Of a stretch of DNA of 64,000 nt, positions 51,910-61,437 are shown one piece after another; position 1 is the first letter of the stretch, and every line of letters starts with the position of its first letter. Position numbers and translations under genes: made by a program. Source of the DNA: Candidatus Rubrivivax defluviihabitans (lineage in GTDB: Bacteria > Pseudomonadota > Gammaproteobacteria > Burkholderiales > Burkholderiaceae_C); assembly GCA_016709385.1 (NCBI GenBank), contig JADJMW010000001.1, positions 558,001 to 622,000 on the forward strand, in the 5' to 3' direction. The notes beneath the pieces are model-generated. The model was not told where the DNA came from and did no database searches. It saw only the letters and a list, made by a program, of their open reading frames with translations.

Positions 51910-53277
51910 TCAAGCGCATGCGGTGGGCTCCTGGCGCAGGTCGCGCACGCGTGCCGCCTTGCCCTGCGAGCGCGGCAGGCTGCCCGGCACCATGACGGCG
52001 ACCTCGGCGCTGACGCCGATCATCGACTTGACGTGGTGCACCGCTTCCCGCGCGATGGCGTCGAAGGCTGCCGGGTCCAGACCCGGCACCGCCTCGACCT
52101 CGATGCGCAAATGGTCCAGGCTGCCGCGGCGTTCGATGACCAGCTGGTAGTGCGGTGACAGCCCCGGCCGGCCCACCAGCACGGCCTCGATCTGCGACGG
52201 GTAGACGTTGACGCCGCGGATGATCAGCATGTCGTCGTTGCGGCCGGTGACGCGCAGGATGCGCAGGTGCGTGCGGCCGCAGTCGCAACGCTGGTGCGTC
52301 AGGCGCGTGATGTCGCGTGTTCGGTAGCGCAGCATCGGCAGCGCTTCCTTGGTCAGCGTGGTGATCACGAGTTCGCCGGCCTCGCCGTCGGCCACCGGCG
52401 CGCCGGTCTCGGGGTCGACCAGTTCGAACAGGAAATGGTCCTCCCAGCCGTGCAGCCCGTTGCGGCATTCGCACTCGCAGGCGACACCCGGGCCCATGAT
52501 CTCGGACAGACCGTAGACGTCGTAGGCGCGCAGGCCCAGGCGGGACTCGATGTCGTGCCGCATCGCCGCGCTCCACGGCTCGGCGCCGAACATGCCCACG
52601 CGCAGCCGGCTCTGGCGCAGGTCGACACCCATGTGTTCAGCGACCTCGGCGATGGCCAGCGCGTACGACGGCGTGGCGCACAGCACGCTGGCGCCGAAGT
52701 CCATCAGCAGCGCCACCTGGCGCTCGGTGCCACCGCCGGAGATCGGAACCACCGGACAGCCCAGGCGCTCGGCGCCGCAGTGCGCGCCGAGCCCGCCGGT
52801 GAAGAGGCCGTAGCCGTAGGCGTTGTGCACCAGGTCGCCGCGCTTCACGCCGGCGCCGGACATCGAGCGCGCCATCAGGTCGGCCCAGCGCGACAGGTCG
52901 CCGCCGGTGTAGCCCACCACCGTGGGCCGCCCGGTGGTGCCCGACGAGGCGTGCACGCGCGCCAGTGCGTCGACCGGCCGCGCGAACAGGCCGAAGGGGT
53001 AGTGGTCGCGCAGGTCGGTCTTGACCATGAAGGGCAGGTGCCTCAGGTCGTCGAGGTCGGCCACCGCTTCCGGGTGCATGCCCGCGGCCTGCATGCGCCG
53101 CCGCTGCCAGGGCACGTTCGCGAAGGCGTTGTGCAGCACCGTGCGCAGGCGCTGCAGTTGCAGCGCGGCGAGTTCGTCGCGCGACATCGTCTCGAGCGCG
53201 GGGTGCAAGGCCGACGGCAGGCCCGCGCGCGAGCCCGCGTTGGCGCTGAAGCGCCCGCCGTCGGCCAGGCTAGCCAT
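51910..53277 (-). CDS. padJ: phenylacetate-CoA ligase
   Basis: 455 residues of the PaaK-type adenylate-forming family: ATP-binding HASSGTTGRPTVVGYT near residue 108, AYDVYGLSEIMGPGVACEC near 250, and the C-terminal hinge LRVTGRNDDMLIIRGVNVYPSQ near 335. It forms phenylacetyl-CoA from phenylacetate, CoA and ATP. Adjacency to padBCD, which oxidises phenylacetyl-CoA, supports the anaerobic isoform. Its start overlaps the end of padD by 8 nt. A 4-hydroxyphenylacetate-accepting enzyme is possible. Confidence 0.87.
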   Translation of the reverse strand: MASLADGGRFSANAGSRAGLPSALHPALETMSRDELAALQLQRLRTVLHNAFANVPWQRRRMQAAGMHPEAVADLDDLRHLPFMVKTDLRDHYPFGLFARPVDALARVHASSGTTGRPTVVGYTGGDLSRWADLMARSMSGAGVKRGDLVHNAYGYGLFTGGLGAHCGAERLGCPVVPISGGGTERQVALLMDFGASVLCATPSYALAIAEVAEHMGVDLRQSRLRVGMFGAEPWSAAMRHDIESRLGLRAYDVYGLSEIMGPGVACECECRNGLHGWEDHFLFELVDPETGAPVADGEAGELVITTLTKEALPMLRYRTRDITRLTHQRCDCGRTHLRILRVTGRNDDMLIIRGVNVYPSQIEAVLVGRPGLSPHYQLVIERRGSLDHLRIEVEAVPGLDPAAFDAIAREAVHHVKSMIGVSAEVAVMVPGSLPRSQGKAARVRDLRQEPTACA

Positions 53278-54139
53278 GATCGTCCCTCCGTGGCAGCGCC
53301 TGGCCGCGGCGCACGCCGCGCACCGGCAGCCGGGTCAGCGCAAAACCCTGGTTGTAGGCGCCGCGCGTGACCAGCGTGAACTTGAACCACAGCCCGCCGG
53401 CCAGCGCCAGCGCCCCCGCCAACGCCTGCAGCGCGGCCAGCGCCCCCGGGGGCAGCGGCGAAGCCAAGGCCAGCGCGGCGGCCACCAGCGGCAACAGCGT
53501 GGCGGCCTTGAAGACCCGGCCGGCGCTGTCGATCGCGGCCAGCGCGCGCGGCGCCGCGCGCAGGCGGTTGCGCCAGGCCAGCCACAGTGCCCAGCGCGCC
53601 AGCAGCGCCAGGCCGGTGACCGCCCAGGGCAAGGTGATGGCGGGACCGCTGGCCACCGTGAGCAGCAGCCACAGCCCGCCGCCCTCGGCCAGCCCCGTGG
53701 CCACGACCAGCGGCACCACCAGCGGTTCGCGCCAGGCCGGAATGCCCTTGGCCGCCTGCAGCATGCGCCCCTGGCAGTAGACGAAGGCCAGCGCCGCCAG
53801 CGCGGCCAGCGTGGCCCCGGCCGGCAGCCAGGCTGCCGGTGCCAGCCAGGCACCGGCCACGCTGGCGAAGAGCAGCGGCGCCACCAGCGCCTCGCGCGTC
53901 ATCCATGAGCGGCCCGGGTGGCGCACCACGTTCATGGCGCGCAGCGGGCGGCCGATTTCCATGAACACCGAGAACAGCCCCAGCGCCACCAGCGCGGCGC
54001 CGACGGCCAGCGCCCAGACCGGCCCGCCCCCCAGCCCGGTGACGACGATCAAGCCGCTGCCGGCACCGCCGCACATGAAGTTGGCCGCGGCGCGTGCGTC
54101 CCAGCTCTGCTGCTGCCAGGGGTTCGGGCCGAAGCTCAT
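53270..54139 (-). CDS. padD: phenylacetyl-CoA oxidoreductase membrane subunit (NrfD/DmsC-like)
   Basis: 289 residues from the ATG at 54139 (MSFGPNPWQQQSWDARA). Eight or so hydrophobic helices, including GLIVVTGLGGGPVWALAVGA, FVYCQGRMLQAAKGIPAW near residue 138 and LWFKFTLVTRGAYNQGF near the end, fit DmsC-type quinone-reducing anchors. It should pass electrons from PadBC to the quinone pool. A 70-bp gap separates it from padC; this contains a short G/C palindromic stretch (CCCCCTTGGCGC...) but no clear promoter. Confidence 0.82.
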   Translation of the reverse strand: MSFGPNPWQQQSWDARAAANFMCGGAGSGLIVVTGLGGGPVWALAVGAALVALGLFSVFMEIGRPLRAMNVVRHPGRSWMTREALVAPLLFASVAGAWLAPAAWLPAGATLAALAALAFVYCQGRMLQAAKGIPAWREPLVVPLVVATGLAEGGGLWLLLTVASGPAITLPWAVTGLALLARWALWLAWRNRLRAAPRALAAIDSAGRVFKAATLLPLVAAALALASPLPPGALAALQALAGALALAGGLWFKFTLVTRGAYNQGFALTRLPVRGVRRGQALPRRDDHG

Positions 54140-54209
54140 GGGGCCCCCTTGGCGCTGCGCGCCGTCCCCCCGAGGGGGAGCGAGCGCCTTCGGAACGGCC
54201 GTGCGGCGC

Positions 54210-54869
54210 TCATGCCGGGGTGTCCTCCTTGCGGTCCCACAGGTAGAAGAAGCCCGGGCCGTTGCCCAGCTCTTCGTGCATGCGGAAATGTTGATTGGCG
54301 TCCAGCAGCTTGGAGACATTGCTGCCCGGGTCTTCCAGGTCGCCGAAGGCCAGCGCCTCGGCGATGCAGGCGTTGACGCAGGCCGGCGTGGCCTCGGGGT
54401 CGACCCCCGGGGTCTGGCCCTTGGCCAGCCCGGCGTCGATGCGGTCGACGCAGAAGGTGCACTTGGTGGCCACCGCCAGGCGTGCGTCGTCGCGGCGCTG
54501 CGTCTCGTGCTCGCTGGCGCGGCCGTAGGCGAAGCTGGCGCGCGTGGTCTTGTAGCGTGCCTGGTAGGGGCAGGCCACGGCGCAGTAGGCGCAACCGATG
54601 CACAGGTCGTAGTCGATGGTGACGATGCCGTCGGCGCGCTTCTTCGTGGCCGTGGTCGGGCACACGTCCATGCACGAGGGCTCGTCGCAGTGCTGGCAGC
54701 CCACCGGCACGAAGGCGCGCTGCACGTCGGGGTATTCGCCGAACTCCATGTCGAGCACGCGCCGCCACTGCACGCCGGGCGGCGTGGCGTTGGCGTGCTT
54801 GCAGGCCGCAGTGCAGGTCTGGCAGCCGACGCAGCGCCGCAGGTCGGCGACCATGGCCCAGCGCGTCAT
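54210..54869 (-). CDS. padC: phenylacetyl-CoA oxidoreductase Fe-S subunit
   Basis: 219 residues with four [4Fe-4S] motifs as in DmsB/NrfC-type subunits: CVGCQTCTAACK at residues 13-24, CQHCDEPSCMDVCP near 58, CIGCAYCAVACP near 90 and CTFCVDRIDAG with CVNAC near 137-168. It wires the Mo catalytic subunit to the membrane anchor. The ATG overlaps the padB stop. Together the three genes match the PadBCD enzyme of Thauera, which oxidises phenylacetyl-CoA to phenylglyoxylate. Confidence 0.88.
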   Translation of the reverse strand: MTRWAMVADLRRCVGCQTCTAACKHANATPPGVQWRRVLDMEFGEYPDVQRAFVPVGCQHCDEPSCMDVCPTTATKKRADGIVTIDYDLCIGCAYCAVACPYQARYKTTRASFAYGRASEHETQRRDDARLAVATKCTFCVDRIDAGLAKGQTPGVDPEATPACVNACIAEALAFGDLEDPGSNVSKLLDANQHFRMHEELGNGPGFFYLWDRKEDTPA

Positions 54870-57595
54870 GCCCGCACCCTTTCGAGCTGCACGCGCACGA
54901 TGTCGGCGCCCGAACCGGTGGCGTCGGTGAGGTCCATCGACATCGTCGCCAGCGTATTCAGGCTCGGCACGCCGAAGTCCTTGGCCAGCGGCGTGGCCCA
55001 GTGGTCGAACTGGCCGATCAGCAGCAGCGTGTCGGGGCGGATGCCCTGGCGCACCACGGCGCGGCCGCGCACGCGGCGCTTGGGCGTGGAGATCTCGACC
55101 GCGTCGCCGTCGGCGATGCCCAGCCGCGCCGCGGCCTGGGTATTGACGATCACGCCGCCGTGGCCCGACACGTTGCCGGCCACTTCATGCATCAGCTGCA
55201 CGCCGGCATTGCCGCCCCAGGCGTACTGCATGCTGCGCGCGGTGAGCAGCCAGAAGGGGTAGGCCTGGCCGCTGCCGCCGGCCGTCACCACGGCTTGTTC
55301 CCACAGCCCGGGGAAGTCCTTCCACGGCGGCAGCGCCTGGTATTCCTTCAGCTGCGTGTCCCACCAGTGCATGTCGTGTTCGTGCAGGCGGCGGCCGAGT
55401 TCGACGCCGACACGCTTGAGCCGCTCCTGGTAGGGCAGTTCGAAGCGCAGGCCCTGGCGCTGCAGCGTGGGCAGCAGGTACCAGTCGAGCTGCGAGAAGG
55501 GGTGGGTCATGAGGCCGTTCTCGCGCCACCAGTCCAGGCCGTGCACCTGCGTGCCGCCGCTGACCTCGGCGCTGGCGGCGCGGCACACCGCGTCCCACAC
55601 CGCTTCGCGGCTGGGCGTGGTTCCGGTGGGCAGCGAGTCGTCGCCGTGTTCGTGCGTCAGCGGCACGCCGCAGGCGCCCTTGTTGATGGCCGCCACGTAC
55701 TTGGCGGTGAGGCCGCTGCGCTCGGCCAGGTCGCCGGCCACCTCGGTGAAGTCGCGCGCCTGGCCGCGCACCGCCACCGCGGGCTGGCGCAGCGCAAAGC
55801 CCTCGTGCTGCCAGAACTGCTCGACGTATTTGGTGCCGCCGATGCGGATGAGCTGCAGGCTTTCCAGGTCGGTGGCGTCGGGCAGCAGGATGTCGGCGAA
55901 GTGGTTGGTCTCGTCGCGCGTGTAGGCGAAAGCCACCACGAACGGGAAGCGCGCCATCTTTTCACCGATGGCCGGTGTGTCCCAGAACGAGATCGCCGGG
56001 TTGGTGCGGTAGACGAACCACAGGTCGGGTGGTGTCACGCGCGGCAGGCCGTGCGGCGTGTCGTCGAGGAACAGCCACGAGAAGTGCGTGGGGCCGAGGG
56101 CCTGGCTCCAGGGGCCGTCGGCGGCCAGCGGCACCATGGTGCGGTAGGCGTTGCGGATATTCGGCTTCGGCGACCAGTGCTCGCGGCTGGTGGGGTTCAG
56201 CGGGTAGTGCATGAAGCCGTCGGGCCCGGGCTTGACGCTCTCGTGCCGGTGCGACATGGGCCGCGTCAGCCGCACCGTGGTGCCGATGGTGCCGCCGGGC
56301 ACCTCCAGCGCACCCACCAGCACCGCCAGCAGCGTGCGCGCCCAGCAGCATTCGAAACCGCCCCAGCCATTGTTCACGGTCTTGCCCAGCGACACCGCCA
56401 CCGGGCGGTAGGGCAGGGTCTGGCCATCGATCTCGATCGTCTGGCCGACGCAGGCGTGCGCCAGGTAGTCGTTGGCGATGCCGCGGATGGTGGCTTCGGG
56501 CACGTCGCACACGCCGGCCGCCCAGGCCGGCGAATAGGGCCGCATGTGCTCGGCCAGCAGCGTGAAGGCGGTGCTGCCTTCGAGCCGACCCTGGGCCAAT
56601 ACTTCGCCGTCGGCGCCGATCTCCACCGCTTCGGCGCTGTAGCGGCCTTCCAGCGCCTCGCTGATGCCGGGGCTGTCGTGCGCGGCGGCGCGCTGCGTGG
56701 CGGTGTCCCACACCAGCGGCTGGCGCGTCGCCGGGTCGCGCAGGTAGTAGCCGTTGGCGCCCACGAGGTAGGGCGAACCGGTCCAGCGCGCCAGGAAGGG
56801 CAGGTCGAGACGGTCGCGCGGCGCCTCGTGCAGCATGACGTGGATCAGCGCGTACAGGAAGGCGGCGTCGGTCTTGGGCTTGATCGGCACCCACTGCGCC
56901 GAGCAGGCGCCGGTGACCGACAGATGCGGTTCCACCTGCACCCGCTTCATGCCGCGCACGCGCGCCTTGGCATGGCGCCAGACGCCGACCACGCCGCCCG
57001 AGGCCTCGACATTGGCGCCGCACGAGATGAGGTAGTTGCACAGCGGCGTGTCGGGCGCGACGATGAAGGCGCGGTGCCAGAACTCGCCGTACAGGTGCTC
57101 GGAGTGGTAGCACTTGACGCCCTGACCCGAGCCCATGCCGAAGTCCACCGCGCCCCAGGCGGCCAGGAAGGCCGGGAACGTGCCCATGTAGAACTGCGGC
57201 GTGCCGCCGCCGCCGAAACTGGCCGCCACGCGCGGGTAGCCCGACTCGTCGGTGAGGCCTTGCTCGCGGATCGAATTGAGCTTGTCGGCGATCGTGCCCA
57301 GCGCCTCGTCCCAGGTGATCTCGACGAAACCCGGGTCCTCGTGGCGCCCCTTCTTCGGGTTGGTGCGCTTCATCGGCGCCAGCACGCGGTTCGGGTTGTA
57401 GGTCTTCTGCATCAGGCCGTAGGCCTTGACGCAGACCTTGCCGCCGCCCGGGTGCACCGCGGCGGCGCAGAAATTGGGCTCCACCTCGGTGGCCACGCCG
57501 TCCTCCACCTTCACCGTGAGCAGGTCGGGGCCGGCCACGCACTGGTAGCAGTAGGTGGGCACGCGGCGGGTGGTGGTGGGGGCGGCAGCGGTCAT
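54866..57595 (-). CDS. padB: phenylacetyl-CoA:acceptor oxidoreductase molybdenum subunit
   Basis: 909 residues of the DMSO-reductase superfamily. An N-terminal [4Fe-4S] site is formed by YCYQCVAGPDLL (residue ~16) with FCAAAVHPGGGKVC (~43-56); molybdopterin-guanine dinucleotide contacts include ISCGANVEASGGVVG near 190 and the C-terminal VIVNTQAAARLGIADGD. No twin-arginine signal is seen, so a cytoplasmic-side active site is likely. PadB oxidises phenylacetyl-CoA in the anaerobic phenylalanine/phenylacetate route. Arsenate- or tetrathionate-type relatives are less likely given the neighbours. Confidence 0.88.
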   Translation of the reverse strand: MTAAAPTTTRRVPTYCYQCVAGPDLLTVKVEDGVATEVEPNFCAAAVHPGGGKVCVKAYGLMQKTYNPNRVLAPMKRTNPKKGRHEDPGFVEITWDEALGTIADKLNSIREQGLTDESGYPRVAASFGGGGTPQFYMGTFPAFLAAWGAVDFGMGSGQGVKCYHSEHLYGEFWHRAFIVAPDTPLCNYLISCGANVEASGGVVGVWRHAKARVRGMKRVQVEPHLSVTGACSAQWVPIKPKTDAAFLYALIHVMLHEAPRDRLDLPFLARWTGSPYLVGANGYYLRDPATRQPLVWDTATQRAAAHDSPGISEALEGRYSAEAVEIGADGEVLAQGRLEGSTAFTLLAEHMRPYSPAWAAGVCDVPEATIRGIANDYLAHACVGQTIEIDGQTLPYRPVAVSLGKTVNNGWGGFECCWARTLLAVLVGALEVPGGTIGTTVRLTRPMSHRHESVKPGPDGFMHYPLNPTSREHWSPKPNIRNAYRTMVPLAADGPWSQALGPTHFSWLFLDDTPHGLPRVTPPDLWFVYRTNPAISFWDTPAIGEKMARFPFVVAFAYTRDETNHFADILLPDATDLESLQLIRIGGTKYVEQFWQHEGFALRQPAVAVRGQARDFTEVAGDLAERSGLTAKYVAAINKGACGVPLTHEHGDDSLPTGTTPSREAVWDAVCRAASAEVSGGTQVHGLDWWRENGLMTHPFSQLDWYLLPTLQRQGLRFELPYQERLKRVGVELGRRLHEHDMHWWDTQLKEYQALPPWKDFPGLWEQAVVTAGGSGQAYPFWLLTARSMQYAWGGNAGVQLMHEVAGNVSGHGGVIVNTQAAARLGIADGDAVEISTPKRRVRGRAVVRQGIRPDTLLLIGQFDHWATPLAKDFGVPSLNTLATMSMDLTDATGSGADIVRVQLERVRA

Positions 57596-57607
57596 GGTGA
57601 GCCTGGC

Positions 57608-58033
57608 TCAGCCTCCGGCCGCGGGCTTCATCGCCGCGGCCTTCCCGGCCTTCGCCGCCAGCCGCTGCGCGGTCTTGGCGACGTCGACGACGAAGCGCGA
57701 GTGCCGGCCGCGCACGATGGGCTCCACGGCGTCGCGGCCCTCGACCTCGAACACCACCGCGCGGCCGTTGAGTTCGGCCACGCGCACCGTCAGCTCCACC
57801 GGCATGCCCAGCAGCGTGGCGCCGATGTGGTCGATCTCCACCCGCGTGCCCACCGAGTCCTCGCCCGCGTCCAGGTGCGCCAGCAGCAGGTTGCGGCAGG
57901 TCATCTCGATATCGCGCACCAGCATCGGCGTGGCATAGACGCGCGCGGCCTCGCCCATGAAGTCGATGGTGCGCTCGCGGTCGACGTCGAAGCGGGCTTG
58001 CGCCTCGAGTCCGGGTTGCAGCGTGGGTTTCAT
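57608..58033 (-). CDS. hotdog-fold thioesterase (FlK-like)
   Basis: 141 residues from the ATG at 58033. The start (GLEAQARFDVDRERTIDFMG) and the region YATPMLVRDIEMTCRNLLLA with GTRVEIDHIGATLLGM near residue 66 match fluoroacetyl-CoA-thioesterase-type hotdog proteins. It probably hydrolyses stalled acyl- or aryl-CoAs and recycles CoA, such as phenylacetyl- or benzoyl-CoA. It sits between the transporter and pad genes with gaps of 22 and 12 nt. Confidence 0.8.
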   Translation of the reverse strand: MKPTLQPGLEAQARFDVDRERTIDFMGEAARVYATPMLVRDIEMTCRNLLLAHLDAGEDSVGTRVEIDHIGATLLGMPVELTVRVAELNGRAVVFEVEGRDAVEPIVRGRHSRFVVDVAKTAQRLAAKAGKAAAMKPAAGG

Positions 58034-58055
58034 GCGGGGTCCTCGGGGTCGGGTT

Positions 58056-58748
58056 TCAATGGCCCAGGTAGGCCTGCTGCACCTGCGGGTCGCGCAGCAG
58101 GTCGGCGGCGCGGCCCTGGGCGACGATGCGACCGGTGGCCATGACATAACCGCGGTCGGCGATGGCCAGCGCGGCGCGTGCGTTCTGGTCCACGAGCAGG
58201 ATCGTCGTGCCGCGGGCCTTCAGCGCCGCCACGTGGCCGAAGATCTCGGCCACCAGCAGCGGCGCCAGGCCCATGCTCGGTTCGTCGAGCAGCAGCAGCC
58301 TCGGGTCGGCCATCAGCGCGCGGCCGATGGCCAGCATCTGCTGCTGGCCGCCCGACAGCGTGCCGGCGGTTTCCTGGCGCTTTTCGCGCAGCACCGGGAA
58401 CATGGCCCACACAGTGTCGATGGTGTCGCGCGTGCCGCGGGCGAAGGCACCGAGCAGCAGGTTGTCTTCCACGCTCATGGCGCCGAAGACCTGGCGGCCT
58501 TCGGGCACCTGCACGATGCCGCGCTGCACGCGCTGGCGCGGCCGTTCGGGGCGGATGTCGGCACCCTCGAAACTCAGCGTGGTGGCGGTGGACGGCTGCA
58601 CGCCCGACAGCGAGCGCAGCAGCGTCGTCTTGCCGGCGCCGTTGGCGCCGACGATGGCCACCAGTTCGCCGGTCTCGACGCGCAGCGAGATCTCGGCCAG
58701 TGCCGGGATGCGCCCGTAACGGCTGGCCAGGCCGGCGACCTCAAGCAT
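58056..58748 (-). CDS. livF: branched-chain-type ABC transporter ATPase LivF-like
   Basis: 230 residues: Walker A GANGAGKTTLLRS near residue 34, signature LSGGQQQMLAIGRAL near 132, Walker B LLLLDEPSMGLAPLL near 152, and the D/H-loop LVDQNARAAL. One of two ATPases of a HAAT-family importer. Such Liv-type systems in aromatic clusters import aromatic acids; here phenylacetate, 4-hydroxybenzoate or benzoate are likely substrates by context. It overlaps livG by 8 nt. Confidence 0.88.
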   Translation of the reverse strand: MLEVAGLASRYGRIPALAEISLRVETGELVAIVGANGAGKTTLLRSLSGVQPSTATTLSFEGADIRPERPRQRVQRGIVQVPEGRQVFGAMSVEDNLLLGAFARGTRDTIDTVWAMFPVLREKRQETAGTLSGGQQQMLAIGRALMADPRLLLLDEPSMGLAPLLVAEIFGHVAALKARGTTILLVDQNARAALAIADRGYVMATGRIVAQGRAADLLRDPQVQQAYLGH

Positions 58749-59535
58749 GGGTGGCCTCCGTGACGGGTTCGGTGGACGCCTCGACGCCGAGGTAGGCCTC
58801 GATCACGCGCGGGTCGGCGGCCACCTCGGCCGGCGTGCCCTCGGCCAGCCGCGCGCCGCGCTCGAGCACCAGCACGCGGTCTGAGACCTCCATCACCAGC
58901 CGCATATTGTGTTCGACCAGCACCACGGTCATGCCGTCGCGCGCCAGCTGGCGGATCAGCACGTCGATCTCGCGTGCCTCGGTGTGGTTCAGGCCGGCGG
59001 CCGGTTCGTCGAGCAGCAGCAGCTTGGGTTCGGCGGCCAGCGCGCGGGCGATCTCCAGCCGCTTCAGCGCGCCGTAGGGCATGCCGTCGGCCGGCGCGTC
59101 GACCCAATCGCCGAGGCCCACGCGTTGCATCAGGGTGACGGCCTGCGCGCGGTTGGCGGCCTCGGCGCGGCGCAGCGTGGGCAGGCGGAAGATGGCCGGC
59201 ACCAGCGCCGTCACCTCGTGCAGGTGGCGCCCGGTCATCACGTTTTCCAGCGCCGTCATGTTGAAGAACACCTGCAGGTTCTGGAACGTGCGGCCCAGCC
59301 CGGCGGCGGCCCAGCGGTGCGTGGGCTGGCCGGTGAGGTCCTGCCCGGCCAAGCGCACGCGGCCGGTGTCGGGCGCGTAGATGCCCGTCATCAGGTTCAG
59401 CAGCGTCGTCTTGCCGGCGCCGTTGGGGCCGATGATCGAATACACCGTGCGCGCCGGCACCTCGAACGAGAGGTCGTCCACGGCGCGCAGGCCGCCGAAA
59501 CGCTTGGCCAGGTGATCGACGACCAGCAGGCTCAT
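58741..59535 (-). CDS. livG: branched-chain-type ABC transporter ATPase LivG-like
   Basis: 264 residues from the ATG at 59535, which overlaps the livM stop. Walker A GPNGAGKTTLLNLMTG near residue 35, a degenerate signature MPYGALKRLEIARAL near 165 typical of LivG, Walker B LLLLDEPAAGLNHTE near 183, and LVEHNMRLVMEVSD. It is the partner ATPase of LivF. Confidence 0.88.
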   Translation of the reverse strand: MSLLVVDHLAKRFGGLRAVDDLSFEVPARTVYSIIGPNGAGKTTLLNLMTGIYAPDTGRVRLAGQDLTGQPTHRWAAAGLGRTFQNLQVFFNMTALENVMTGRHLHEVTALVPAIFRLPTLRRAEAANRAQAVTLMQRVGLGDWVDAPADGMPYGALKRLEIARALAAEPKLLLLDEPAAGLNHTEAREIDVLIRQLARDGMTVVLVEHNMRLVMEVSDRVLVLERGARLAEGTPAEVAADPRVIEAYLGVEASTEPVTEATHA

Positions 59536-60530
59536 CGCCGGCTCTTCGAAAGCAGGCGCTGCAGCGTGGGCACGATGCCGCGCGGGAAGAACACCATGGT
59601 CACGATGAGGATGGCGCCGAAGGCCATCATCTCGTAGTCCTTGAGCACGGTCAGGAACTGCGGCAGCAGGGTCAGCACCGCGGCGCCGACGACCGCGCCC
59701 CAGATCGAGGCCATGCCGCCGAACACGACCATGATCACCAGCTCCACCGAATGCAGGAACGAGGCCTTGGCCGGCGTGATGAAGCCCGCGTAGTGCGCCG
59801 TCAGCGCGCCCGCGGTGGCGGCGATCAGCGCCGACTGCACGAAGACACGCAGCTTCCACTGCGCCGAATCGATGCCCACGGTTTCGGCGGCCACCTCCGA
59901 GCCGTGCAGCGCGCGCAGCGCGCGGCCCACAGGAGAGTCGATCAGGTTGAGCGCAAACCACACCGTGAGCCACAGCCCCAGGCCGACGATGGCGTACCAC
60001 AGCGTCTCGCCCTGCACCGTGAAGCCCAGCAGCACCAGCGGCGGCACGGCCATGCCGTCGGGTCCACCGGTCAGCCGGTCCTCGTTCGAGAGCACGATGG
60101 AGATGATGACGCCCAGCCCGAGTGTCGCCATGGCCAGGTAGTGGCCCTTCAGGCGCAGCGTCGGCCGGCCCACCGCCCAGGCCAGCAGCCCGACCGCGGC
60201 CACCGCCACCGGCATGGACAGCCACACCGGCCACCCCCAGCGCGCCGCCAGGATGGCGCTGCCGTAGGCGCCCAGCGCATAGAAGCCGGCATGGCCCAGG
60301 CTGATCTGCCCGGCATAGCCGATGAGCAGGTTCAGGCCCACGCAGACGATGGCGTTGAGCGCCACCAGGATGGCGATCTCGAAGAAGTAGTTGTTCGGAA
60401 AGACCAGCGGCAACACCGCCAGCACCAGCGCCAGCAGGCCCAGGCCGCCGGTGCGTGGCGAGGCCAGCCGTTGCCGCCAGCCGGTGGCGGCCGGCGCCAC
60501 CGCAGGTGTCGATGCGCCGCGCTCAGACAC
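59532..60530 (-). CDS. livM: branched-chain-type ABC transporter permease LivM-like
   Basis: 332 residues from the GTG at 60530, which overlaps the livH end; a longer frame upstream to 60608 would overlap livH by ~85 nt and is less likely. Helices include LALVLAVLPLVFPNNYFF and LNLLIGYAGQISLGHAGFYA near residue 70, the LivM signature, and the EAA-like loop GSEVAAETVGID near 213. Inner-membrane permease. Confidence 0.88.
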   Translation of the reverse strand: MSERGASTPAVAPAATGWRQRLASPRTGGLGLLALVLAVLPLVFPNNYFFEIAILVALNAIVCVGLNLLIGYAGQISLGHAGFYALGAYGSAILAARWGWPVWLSMPVAVAAVGLLAWAVGRPTLRLKGHYLAMATLGLGVIISIVLSNEDRLTGGPDGMAVPPLVLLGFTVQGETLWYAIVGLGLWLTVWFALNLIDSPVGRALRALHGSEVAAETVGIDSAQWKLRVFVQSALIAATAGALTAHYAGFITPAKASFLHSVELVIMVVFGGMASIWGAVVGAAVLTLLPQFLTVLKDYEMMAFGAILIVTMVFFPRGIVPTLQRLLSKSRR

Positions 60531-61407
60531 GTTCGCTGCGGCGGGCACCGACCAGCCCTCCCGGCATGAAGAACAGCACCCCGAGGATGACGACGAAGGC
60601 GATCGCATCCTTGTAGGCCGAGGACACGAACCCCGCGCCCAGGCTTTCCAGCAGGCCCAGCATCAGCCCGCCGGCGACCGCGCCGCCGAAGCTGCCCAGC
60701 CCGCCGAGCATGGCCGCGGCGAAGCCCTTCAGGCCCAGCATCACGCCGACGTCGTACGAGGTGAAGGTGATCGGCGCCGTGAGCACGCCGCCGAGCGCGC
60801 CCAGCGCGGCCGCCAGCAGGAAGCTCACGCGCATCACGCCGCGCGTGGAAATGCCCATCAGCTGCGCCGCCAGCGGGTTGAAGGCGGTGGCCCGCATGGC
60901 CTTGCCGTACAGCGTGCGGCCGAAGAACCAGCCCAGCACCAGCACCGCCAGCGCCGTGCCGCCCAGCACCCACAGGCTTTGCGGCAGGATCGTGGCTCCC
61001 AGCAGCGCGATCGGCTCGGCACCGGTAAACGCCGGCAGCGGGTGCACACGCTTGTCCCACAGCACCTGCGCCAGCCCGCGCAGGAACAGCGCCACGCCGA
61101 TGGTGATGATGATCAGCGTCACCACGTCGGCACGGCCCGTGCGCTGCGCCGGCTCGATGGCGAATTTCTCGACCACCATGCCCACCCCGCCGGCCGCCGC
61201 CACCGCCAGCGGCACGGCGGCCCACAGCGGCAACCCGAACCCCACCAGCGACACGGCGGCCATGCCGCCGACCATGACGAATTCACCCTGCGCGAAGTTG
61301 ATCGCGTGGCTGGCGTTGTAGACGATGGAAAAGCCCAGGGCGACCAGGGCGTAGATCGCGCCGGAGGTCAGTCCGGCAGCGACGAACTGCATCCATTGCT
61401 CGCCCAT
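60523..61407 (-). CDS. livH: branched-chain-type ABC transporter permease LivH-like
   Basis: 294 residues with SGAIYALVALGFSIVYNASH at the start, INFAQGEFVMVGG near residue 36, the cytoplasmic loop NPLAAQLMGISTRGV near 180 and GLGSFGGAVAGGLMLGLLES near 240, all typical of LivH. It forms the membrane channel with LivM. It lies 30 nt after livK. Confidence 0.9.
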   Translation of the reverse strand: MGEQWMQFVAAGLTSGAIYALVALGFSIVYNASHAINFAQGEFVMVGGMAAVSLVGFGLPLWAAVPLAVAAAGGVGMVVEKFAIEPAQRTGRADVVTLIIITIGVALFLRGLAQVLWDKRVHPLPAFTGAEPIALLGATILPQSLWVLGGTALAVLVLGWFFGRTLYGKAMRATAFNPLAAQLMGISTRGVMRVSFLLAAALGALGGVLTAPITFTSYDVGVMLGLKGFAAAMLGGLGSFGGAVAGGLMLGLLESLGAGFVSSAYKDAIAFVVILGVLFFMPGGLVGARRSERV

Positions 61408-61437
61408 GGCCGGCTCGTGCGGTGCTGGCGGGCAGGT

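Noticed and set aside
55001..58144. A 1047-codon plus-strand open frame opposite padB
   Set aside because: Composition is typical of an antisense shadow and it covers padB, the thioesterase and part of livF, all of which are well supported.
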